Shown: one piece after another, positions 1 through 9,100 of the stretch | Numbering within the stretch: the first letter of the stretch is position 1 | Layout of the letters: each line of letters opens with the position of its first letter | Source of the DNA: Isohypsibius dastychi | Taxonomy: Eukaryota; Tardigrada; Eutardigrada; Parachela; Isohypsibiidae | Length of the DNA stretch: 13,236 bases | NCBI GenBank assembly: GCA_034696485.1 | Contig: JAQIWT010000990.1 | Coordinates: 1 to 13,236 of the forward strand | Direction: 5' to 3' | Program-made: the position numbers and the translations under genes | The notes under the pieces: model-generated | The model's input: the letters and a program-made list of their open reading frames with translations, nothing else | What the model was told of the DNA's origin: nothing | The model's database searches: none

Positions 1-1680
1 CTTTCACTCATTTAGCCGATTGACTGGTCGATACCAGGCTTGTTAAAGCGCAGCACGCTTATTTGAGATCGGCAATGATTGAGCCTATTTTGATCAGGCT
101 ACAAAGCCTCCGGTCGCTGTGAGTAGCACGAGAGGGTTGCAAAGCAATTTTTTAATTTCTTGATGTTTTGATGATCAATTTCAATTTTTCAACTTGGAAA
201 ACGGGTGGTAAGTTATTGTATAATAATTAATCGGAGAGATGTTATTCGCGCCTCTTCATAGACTGCCGTGCTAAATAGCTGCTCTCATGGCCTTCATGGG
301 CGTACACTGCGCTGGAATGTCAGGGTCTGCCGTATAGAATGGTCTTGAATAAGCCGTGCTGACATACGGTTTTGATTGGTTTTGGTGACTTCACTCAATC
401 AAGCTGGCTGACAACTCTTGCGTTTTACCGTGCAAAATTGCTTATAATTCTTCTACTTCCACGATTTCCCTTGAATCTAGACCAACTTTCATTCTGATCA
501 CCATGGAAAATAATATTCTGGACCTCGATGGAACATTTATTAGCAAACAACATTTTCCTTCCATGAACGAATACTGTATAACCGATCAATCAGGCTGATT
601 GACTGATGAGGAATTCGCCTGTTTCGCACGTAACAAAGTTTTGCTTATGGATCAGCCGTAAGAATCAGTAGAGTAAGTGAGTGAGTGTTGGCTTATTTCG
701 CAACGCCCTCTCGGACTGTACAGTAAAGCCTGCTACCACCAGGACATAACTGCCACGAAGAAGAACTTTGGCCTGCCAAAAAACCCCCTAATGGGGAAAA
801 AAACCTTCTGGATGAAAATAATTTCCGTAAGGGGCATAAAAGCAAGATGACAAAAACAAAAACAACAGCAATATTGGCAGTTAATTTAAAGGTAGGAGAA
901 AGCCATTGCCAGAAATTACCTCAAAAATTCGAACAAAGTTTCAGGAGGAGAAAGACCAGATTGTCGGATTGTCCATGCCTTGTGGTCGCACTGGCCATGC
1001 TAACAGAAAAACATCAATGAGAAAAGAAACTCGAACAGAAATACATATTTTTATCAATTTGAATTACAATATTGAATTACAATATTGAATTACAATTGCA
1101 ATACTTTTGCATTTTGAATTTGCAAGGCAACTAGAAAACAGGGAAAAAACTGCTGTAAAACCCGCTCGTGTTACTCCCGTTAACCGGAGGCTTTCTCGTC
1201 TTTACAGTAATGACTTCTTGTCAGAAAAATCCCTGTTTGTTTATTTATATGACCAAAGTGTACAGTTGAAAGGTCATAATTAATGACCTCTGAGATGTTG
1301 CTAGCGAATCCCTCCAAACCTTGACCTTGAGTTTATTGAATTTCCTTCTATTTCCAAAAACTGAACTTAGTGTGGTTGACCCTAAAATTCGGGTTCCGCA
1401 CAGAATCATTCCGAAAGCTTATCAAATCTGGACAGATTTGAGGTCTATTCGATGCAATTCATTGTATTGTGATTGCATGTGAAAATCAAAAATGTTATTT
1501 TGCAGAAAATTCGACTTTTTTTTGCTGGTGACCTTGGGTTTTTGATCAATAACTATTTCCAGCATGACAAATGCAAGAATCGGTTGGATCCGATCTCTTA
1601 AATTTTCATACCCTATCGAATGACCTATAGTTGCTGATTTTAGGTTAAGTATTTAGCGAAAGCAAGTCTCGAAATCAAGC
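1..1680. other. AT-rich region without supportable genes
   Basis: Both strands are broken by stops in all frames and I see no splice-bounded coding stretch. Features are a short 13-bp tandem repeat at 1059-1097 and scattered short inverted repeats such as aatcaggctgatt near 589-601. The part from about 1375 to 1680 reads like decayed transposon 3' DNA continuous with the LINE fragment, but I cannot name it. Confidence 0.5.
1059..1097 (+). repeat. Tandem repeat, 13-bp unit, three copies
   Basis: ttgaattacaata is repeated three times head to tail; the third copy ends in t rather than a. Confidence 0.85.
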
Positions 1681-1696
1681 CTAAAGGCCTTTACCG

Positions 1697-1773
1697 CTAT
1701 ATACCAGTCTCCAGGAAAAGTGTATTAAATAGCGGTCACGCTGAAGGTCAGCGAGAGAAAAGCCTCCGGAAAA
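1697..1773 (-). repeat. 77-bp repeat near the LINE 3' end, copy 1
   Basis: The reverse complement of this stretch matches 13160-13236 at 76 of 77 positions; the only difference is ttttcct here against ttatcct there. It lies just downstream, in minus orientation, of the LINE ORF2 remnant, so it is plausibly part of that element's 3' tail. Confidence 0.8.
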
Positions 1774-1849
1774 CGGGAAATAAAACCGGAAATTATGGTA
1801 GTATGAGAACAAACGGTCGGGAGCAAAGTTTATGGCGAGTTCACAAGAA

Positions 1850-2454
1850 TTAGGAACGATGAAATAGGCGGCAGTGGAACAGGGGTTGCTGATGAGAAGT
1901 TGAATGTTGGCGCCGTCTGTCGCAAGTGTTGGGATATGGCAATTGTGGCAGCATATTTGCCTCCACAACTGCTCCGTTGAATAGTGACCTTTTGAATGTC
2001 TCTCGTTTTAGCCACCGTTCCTCAACATGCATCTTGCAACTTTCGATAACACTTTCAAGGATGCTTTCTGGTGAGAATTCCAGGATTCGTGCAGATGGGC
2101 TAACTGGAAACTTCGTAGGAGATTTAATAAAGATTCCAACATCAGCATTGTAAGGAAGAACAGAACATTCATGGACGAAATGGTCAAGAGAATCAGAAGA
2201 AGTACATGCAGGACAGGACAAAGCAACTTTGTGGAGTTTTTGGAGGCCAAATCGAGATCGTTTATTCGTGCGCGTAAATACATAAAGGTTGACCTTTCAT
2301 TACTGAAAAAGGACAATTTGGATGGTTCAGTTTTGAGAAAATATAAAACCAGACTACTTTTGTTGAGAATCACACTGTGCCATGATTTCATAAAACATTT
2401 ATGAAGCGAATCCTTAAATTGACGGGCGGAGAAGTTCGTATAAAATATTTCCAC
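1850..2454 (-). pseudogene. Non-LTR retrotransposon ORF2, C-terminal fragment, frameshifted
   Basis: On the minus strand one frame reads from 2454 to about 2220 (ending YLRARINDLDLASKNS), and a second continues from about 2220 to 1850. The second opens with CPACTSSDSLDHFVHEC, a C-x2-C-x7-H-x4-C pattern typical of the cysteine-rich C-terminus of LINE reverse-transcriptase proteins (Jockey, I and L1-like clades). The two frames join naturally if one indel lies near 2215-2225. The reverse transcriptase core and endonuclease are absent, so this is a 5'-truncated copy, as is usual for LINEs. The clade cannot be named from this fragment. Confidence 0.65.
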
Positions 2455-2463
2455 TTCAGTTTT

Positions 2464-2495
2464 GGCTAGCAGAAACGACGGCTAGTAGAAACGAC
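2464..2495 (+). repeat. Tandem duplication, 16-bp unit, two copies
   Basis: ggctagcagaaacgac is followed directly by ggctagtagaaacgac, one difference. It sits just beyond the upstream limit of the LINE fragment. Confidence 0.8.
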
Positions 2496-2628
2496 TCTGA
2501 TTAAAGTTTCTGATTATCAGGTAATCTGATTTTCATGTGACGTCTTCCCGCATAGGCTCTATCACGTCTATGGATCATAGCAAAATTTGAAAAATGAGGG
2601 TTGAACTGAAAGTTGCTTGGACAACTCA

Positions 2629-2742
2629 TCCACCGGACCACGCACCCACCCACAGGCCCACGCTAGCCCACGGTTCATTTCGCGAGCCACCGACCCACGC
2701 CCACCCATCCATGGACCCACAGAACCACCCACCCACGGCCCA
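2629..2742 (+). repeat. C-rich degenerate cccac/ccca minisatellite-like tract
   Basis: Repeated cacccacc, gcccacg and gacccac words on the plus strand give a strongly strand-asymmetric C-rich tract between AT-rich flanks. Both strands have open frames only because of the biased composition, so I do not call a gene. Confidence 0.6.
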
Positions 2743-2769
2743 TGCTGATCACGTTTTAGAATCACAGTT

Positions 2770-2796
2770 CACAGATTAGATTAATACTAATCTGTG
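2770..2796. repeat. Perfect hairpin, 10-bp stem, 7-nt loop
   Basis: cacagattag and ctaatctgtg are exact reverse complements separated by attaata. It lies about 190 nt upstream of the TATA box. No T-run follows, so it is not a standard terminator. Confidence 0.75.
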
Positions 2797-2942
2797 TTAT
2801 AGAATGTGCCGGTCGCCACTGATGATAACATGAACAATCTAAATTCTACGGAATACTGCTCAATTGTGTACATCTGACCGAAAATGATATCAGACATCAA
2901 CATGATTAAATATTCTCTCAATATGTTTATGAACTCATTTTT

Positions 2943-3060
2943 CTTATCTAATCATGCTCTGCTGTGATAATAACTGGTCTAGATGTTCTATAAAACCAAG
3001 ATTGCTAAGATCCAACTGCAATTTTTTTTGGTTTGGTTGAAGAAATCTCAAGAGTGATAA
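2943..3060 (+). promoter_or_regulatory. Cluster of GATA-factor-like sites
   Basis: AGATAAG on the minus strand (2943-2949) and TGATAA on the plus strand (2965-2970, and again just before the ATG near 3054-3060) fit WGATAR. Such sites often direct gut or blood-cell expression in invertebrates. The motif is short and the DNA AT-rich, so chance is a real alternative. Confidence 0.25.
2989..2995 (+). promoter_or_regulatory. TATA box of the collar-domain gene
   Basis: TATAAAA lies 67 nt upstream of the ATG at 3062, in the context gttctataaaacc. A start site about 30 nt downstream would fall near 3019-3022 (ccaactgcaat) and give a leader of about 40 nt. Motif and spacing are seen; promoter use is inferred. 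Confidence 0.55.
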
Positions 3061-3061
3061 A

Positions 3062-3173
3062 ATGCTTCGTTCTGCCTTAACTGCCTTCAATCTTCTCATC
3101 GTGTTTACATCAACAGCGATCAGTGCAAATGATGATCCAGATAGCCCCACATTATATGGCGATGAAATTCAAG
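3062..3173 (+). CDS. Exon 1: signal peptide of the collar-domain protein
   Basis: The ATG at 3062 opens a frame coding MLRSALTAFNLL, a hydrophobic run, Ala-Ile-Ser-Ala and then an acidic stretch (Asn-Asp-Asp-Pro-Asp), a standard eukaryotic signal peptide with likely cleavage near residue 22. The exon ends at 3173 before a GTTTGT donor, leaving one base (G) of codon 38. That G joins AT at 4440-4441 to give Asp38. The ATG lies 67 nt downstream of a TATAAAA box, which supports this as the first coding exon with a short 5' leader. Confidence 0.8.
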
Positions 3174-6100
3174 GTTTGTTTATGGTTTTACTTTTCTGAA
3201 ACGTTATGCTCCATTTTACGAAGACTTTTTTCAGTGTTCGAGGGTTCTAAGAACGGTCGAAAACACGAAAATTGACATAAATAACAGGAAGTACGATTTG
3301 TTTCGCTCCGGGGGTTCGAAAAACTGAGAGAAACTATCGATAACGATAGTCGGGAGGCTGGGTTCGGGTGGCTTTCCACAATGTTCGGGAGGCTTATTCG
3401 AGAGGTTGGCAAAAACATTCGGGTGGCTAAAGCCCTCAGCCCCCCCCCCCCCCCCAAATATCCGTTCATATTCCGTTTATATTCATCCGTTTAAATTCAT
3501 TGTTGCCGCATCCAGAAATTTTTTGTTTCCCCATGTTGTTCTCCAGAAAACGAGAACTGACTTCGGATGATTATCGGAGACATGAAGCTATAACTTCATA
3601 GCCACATGAAAAATTTCGGTTTACACTGATGAATCATGGATGTCATTTTAGATAAACAAATGGCCCTCTCTTCGTTACGTCAGTTATCGCAATCCCACAT
3701 TGCGATGAGTCATAGGCATACGTTTACGATGTTTACGAACACGACGACGCAGCCTTTACGTGGGCGCCGTCGATTGACAGTGTGCGATTCAGGTCTCGCC
3801 TTGCTCCAAATAAATAATTTGTGCTGTGATTTCTTAAAAATCAACGGCTTGGCGGGTACTGTCGCAACAGTTTCATTCAAAAAAAGGTTTTGAGGTTCCC
3901 TATCATTGAGGAGAAAAGATGATACACTTCAAACGATACATTTCAAGCAGCGCCCAATAATCAGCAAAATCATCCTATAAATTCAAGTTCTGTATCATAT
4001 TATATCACGTGACTAAAGCGACCTCCTCATCCTGCCCCCACATCTGTGCTAATGAATGGCAACCACGAATTGTCACGAATAAAAAAACCTTTCATGTCGG
4101 ATTTGAATCATTTTCACCCCGTTGCCGGCACTTTCCCTCCCCCCCCCCCCCCACCCCCCCCCCCCCCCCTCTTACAAGTTCTATGGTGGCACTGGTTTTT
4201 CAGCTATTCTACCACAACAATCAACAGAAAGTTAAGTCGCATTATTTAAGGGAACCAGGAAGAAGCAGGACGGCCGGGAGCTGGTAGATGTCATTCAACA
4301 ATGCTAGTAACTGTCACTGTTTTAAACAAAGATTCACCACAAGTTCGGATTTTGAAAACAATTAGCTCGAATTTAAAACTGAACAATTGGCAAGTCTAAA
4401 CTTCGTGGAGTGGAGAATAACTGCTGCTCTTCAATTCAGATTTCGGTATCAATCAAAGGTCATGGGGTGCCCTTGAAATTTCGCCCAATGCCTATCTGTC
4501 TGCCATCTACCGAGGCACTTTTCGCATTTCGGTCTACAAAAATCAAGCTGTCACTCCAGATTCACTGCAGTATTATTACTCCCCAGCTTTGATTATCGAC
4601 CCAACATCCGCTGCAACATCCTACAACAGCTTCTCCAAGCGTTTCGAGATGACCTTCTCAGTCATCATGTGGGATGAAGAATTTGAGGAATTCATCATCC
4701 AAGAAATTACGAGAAAAGTCGGATCACCGGTTCCTAGAAGCAGTGTTCGCGTTTTACCAATCGAACAAATTCGAATTGAGGCCAGTGAACCATCAGCCGA
4801 TTACGAGCTGTCGAATAAGTGGACATCTTATGCGAGTCAACCAGCCTTGTTTCAGTTCAGATTCAACTGCGTTAAAAACGAAACCTGCGCTGAGCTGGAG
4901 AAACAGGTTAAAAATAACCCAAATCATCTCGTTTCGGACACTGTTGTCTATTACAGCCTGCAAACTCAAAAGAGCACCCGGAGAACAATTCAGGTAAGCG
5001 CACCATAAACAGATCAAATTATATTCCATCTCTGATCTCTGCATCACAGTGGTGTATTTAGGGGGGGGGGAGGGCGGCGGCCCGAGCCTCGCATTAAATT
5101 TTTTGGGCCCCACAATTCGGGACCCATATAAGAATTTTTGTTCGGTTCCACATTGCTAGCCTCATATAAAAATTCAGTTCTTGGCTGCAAATTACGATTT
5201 TTTTCGGCTAAAAACTCCAAAAACTACTCCGTTCTGCCGATTAAGTGGTACACTCTTTTGCTGTATCGATCGGCTAACCACAAACACAATGCGTAAGCCC
5301 CGAGTGCACCCTCCGCCTCCGCACTTGGTGAGCCAATTGGCACAGAAAAAGAGTGTACCACTTAATCGGCAGAACGGAGTACAATTTCCCAATAATGGGT
5401 AGGCCTGATGTGAACGAAAAAAAACTTAAAATAGGGGGAGGGGGGGGGGGGGTCCAGAGAGATGTAACGTTTCACACAAAAAAATAAAAAAATTCGTTTT
5501 TTTTGCGTTTTTAACGTTAGTTTTCGAGAAAAACGGCTTAAAAAATTTTAGTGAGGGGGGGGGGGGTCAGCCGTTTGTGAACGTTCAGGGGGGAGGGGGT
5601 GTCTCGTAAACAAACGACAATAAACGAAGGGAGGGGGGGGGGAGGGGGTCCAAAAAACCCGTTTTTTTGCAACGTAATATATGGATGGTCCCTTACTTTA
5701 ACCCCTCAACTTGTCAGTCCGCCTAAGCAAGCGGGTCAATTTTCAACGAGGGCAGGTGAGGCGGACTCACATGTTGAGTTCTGCTAGCCTATCAATCAAG
5801 CAAGAACTCAATCAATGCTTTCCAGAGAATAATTGGGAAATCTGTAGCCAAAAAACCCGTTTTCTGGTCAAAATCGACCATTTTTGGCCCCATGGAGCCT
5901 CAAAAATAGGGCGCAGGCCCCATGCGGCCATACAATTTTCGGTTTGGGGCCCCACATAAGCGGACACATCAGGCCCCATATAAGAATAATTTACGGTGGG
6001 CCCCATATAGTTTAAGGACAACGGGGAATAGAATTTCAGTGGAGAGTGATAATGATCGTTGACTAGAAAATTGTTTTGTCTATCTGGCCATTATTTCAAC

Positions 6101-9100
6101 CTTGGTCAAGCATTTGTTTCAAATTGTCAATTCGGTTTCTCTGGAAAAGTTCTTCAAAGTTCGTACTAGGCTGTGTGAGTTGTCGAGGACGTCAACTCTA
6201 AAGGAGGGGATTGTCAAGTTATGGGGTAATTCCTGTAAAGCGGTGTACAAAGTGCAAACAACTGTGTTCTAAGCAATCAGGTGTTCTAGATCTTTCACTT
6301 GTTTTCTTGTTATTCCTGAGTCATTTGCTATATCATTAGCTTGCTATCTGGTTCTTTCATCTGAATCTACTTAAGCTCGAGTCTTTCTAACACTCGAGTA
6401 GCATTTCCATCGCTTCTTTTGGTTACCAACAGCCAATAAACCAGTCCTTCTACGTGGCGATTCCCGGATTTCCTGAAGAAACGTTCATTTCCAATCGAGT
6501 CGATCATATTTAAAAAATCCTTAAAAATCTCTTTGAAGTGAATCTACGCCTCACTTTACAAAATTGAGAAAACAGTATGAAACTTGGTGTTCAGTGATCT
6601 TGATTCTTGACCACACGCAAACTTACAAGACTGCAAAGAGAGATTTGATTTCGTAGAATAGCTATCTCCCCGGAGGATGCTGTGGTCAAGAAGGCCACGC
6701 TGAGAATCGACCGGCAGAGGGCAACACCAGCTAAACTTGACAGGGCGCTCGCGCTCTGCATCTATTCTGAATTTGCTCACTTATTCATAAACTTTCAAAA
6801 GTTCAGGCAAGAAATTAAACCATAACAAGCTGTTTGTTTGTCCACTACATTAGCTCATTTTTCAGGCAAAGAACAGTTCTTCGTTCTGACCAAAGATTCA
6901 TTCAATCGTTTCTTTATTTCTGGAGTTGTAGCGTTTTAAAATCTTTCGGATACGATTGTAGAAAAAGTGAAAGTCATCGAAAGTTTATTGACGGTCAGAA
7001 TCAAGTTACCACTTCAAGTCAAAGATTGAAATGGTTATTACAGAGTATGTCTACACCAAGTTGTCCACACTTTTTTAAAAGTTCATGACTCCATCAGATT
7101 CGAATGGGGAATTATTTGACAGATACCATATAATAGCCCATAGTTCGAACTATCTTTTTCGTGAATGTCAATTAGCACTTTGAACACTGACTGCAGATAT
7201 CCATGAAGATTTCTACCCAGACATACCAAACGTGGCGTTTGATTACGTGCCTCATTTTCCCGTCCTTCTTGTGTTCCCTGTTACCGATAATTCAATATGA
7301 ATTCTGGCCGCTTCTTGATGTGTCAAGGTTATTGAAAAACATCTCGTTTTTCATAATCGAAATATTCTGGACCTCAGTCGGCTGTGGGTATGGCAAGAAG
7401 ACAGCCTGTCAAGGAGCGTTGAAAAAATGGCGTCCATTTCTCTGCATGACGCTGCCAGCTGATGTTGTTGTCATCAGTTGGTGGAAGGTTTTTGCAGCGG
7501 GAGAACCGGAGGTTGGTTTTTACTGTTGAAAAAGAACACAAAACCTCCACTTATTCGTGGCAAAATTTTTTCTGGCAAAACAGAATTTTTTGAAAAGTCG
7601 CGTTTTTACAATATCTCTGCAGGTTCAAAAAATCCCTGCGCACCAACTCATGCAGTGAATGTTTTTGTTACTGTTTATATCAGTACTAGAGACATAAAGA
7701 TCACTCAGAAAAAATATACATAGCAGTTAAGGTGACCTTGTCTGTTTGAGTAACAAAATAATAGTTTCCATTGTTGAATTGAGTGAACTTTTCTGTATAA
7801 TATAGAAGTTTAAGTTATTTCTTAACAACTTTTTCTTGAGCCCAGAAAAATCATTTAGTGTTCATAGTTCGTGCTGCTTTTGGCTGGCCGCTGACCAGAG
7901 CGCCACCAGCCGGCCTGGCTTACCGATTCATGCGTTGAATAGGAACAAATAACTGTGAAATCGTAAAACTGACCTAGCAGTTTGTCTTCTTTGAAAGACA
8001 ACAGTCAGAAAAAAATTACGCTTCTTACGTCTTCTTTGTTATCTAACATCGCTTTCCCCCTTCTCTTACCTATACAAACAATCGAAATAATTATCACTCT
8101 CTCCACACAGGGAGCTGGACATCACCGGTCAGCTTTCTTCGAGCTGAATATAAGAGGGCGCGGCAGGCAAGACGCTGCTCACCCAGTGCAGTGGTCAGCG
8201 CCGGCAAAAGCAGTTTTTCTCGAATCACTTCCGAAACGTTCAAGAAAATGCTGATTGAGCTAGAATGCCAGCGGCTGAAATTTTTCAGCAGATTCCGGTG
8301 TGAAATACACCTGCGCTCATTCTGTCGTCGAATTTTTCTTCTAAGTGTGCTGGTTCGTAAGTTTTGTAACCCATTTTTCTCCGAAAGTTTTCATTTTAAA
8401 AAAGAAAATCGATGACAGAATGATCTAGGTATGATTATAGACATTTACAAGTTCGATTTTCTTGATTAATGTAATGCTACCTCGGCAGGGATTTTCTCAA
8501 AGAAATAATCTATCTTACCGCCTGGCAGATTAACGGCCAACTGCGCGCATTCGCTGTTTTCATAGCCATTTAAAGTAAAATAACAGAAATAGGAAATCAA
8601 CCTGTAATATGACTGCCTCGCTAGCAGTCGGAAGCTTTGACATAACGCGCGCACGGTCAAACGAATGGACAAGGTCACCTTAACTAAGTCGATGGAACTG
8701 CAACCTCTCGGGGACCTCGTCGACTTTGCTCGAAGTGCGGACGAGCTGTAGTTTATGCGTCTCTCACATTTGACACAAACAAAATAATCCGCCAAAAACT
8801 GAGATTCGAACTTCTTTATGACCCCTGATGTTAGTTCATTTTATAAAGATCCGGGGTTTACTGTGGAAAGAGATGTTCTGGTGTTACCAGCAATGCTGGG
8901 GAACCCCAGAATCAACGATTTTGAATCAACGATTCGGTTCTACAGCCCTGCTGACGCCAGGCTTGAACTCGGCCATCTGAACTTTTCCCCACGTACATCT
9001 TACTTGATAGCCTTCTCGAAATGAGATTCACTTTGGTTCAACAATTTTTCCTCCATATCTTCGATCGATGAAAGCAAATGATCCTGTGGTGTAGTGACCT

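Larger units (their letters stand above)
3174..4439 (+). other. Intron 1 (1266 nt)
   Basis: Runs from a GTTTGT donor to a TTCAG acceptor. It holds a small perfect hairpin, degenerate ttcggg(a/t)ggct repeats at about 3350-3430, poly-C tracts at 3440-3455 and 4139-4169, and a segment at 3716-3790 that recurs near 12927-13005. No further coding exon is evident; the 85-codon open stretch at 3636-3893 lies largely in repeat DNA. Confidence 0.75.

Noticed and set aside
906-1088. 60-codon plus-strand ORF
   Set aside because: No ATG start; its end runs through the 13-bp tandem repeat, giving low-complexity residues.
2568-2779. Proline/histidine-rich and glycine-rich ORFs on both strands
   Set aside because: Both arise from the C-rich cccac repeat tract; composition explains the open frames.
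3636-3893. 85-codon plus-strand ORF in intron 1
   Set aside because: Overlaps the diverged repeat at 3716-3790, has no motif, and its copy at 12927 does not preserve the frame.
7196-7529. Possible extra exon after a ctgactgcag acceptor
   Set aside because: In frame with exon 2 it reaches a stop, no suitable donor restores phase 0, and it lies inside the transposon-like block.
8795-8830. gattcgaac resembling a tRNA T-loop
   Set aside because: No matching acceptor, D or anticodon arms can be folded around it.
8818-9024. 68-codon plus-strand ORF with an ATG
   Set aside because: Lies opposite the end of the minus-strand ORF and the stretch after it, has no recognisable motif, and has an upstream in-frame stop. 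Not strong enough to call.
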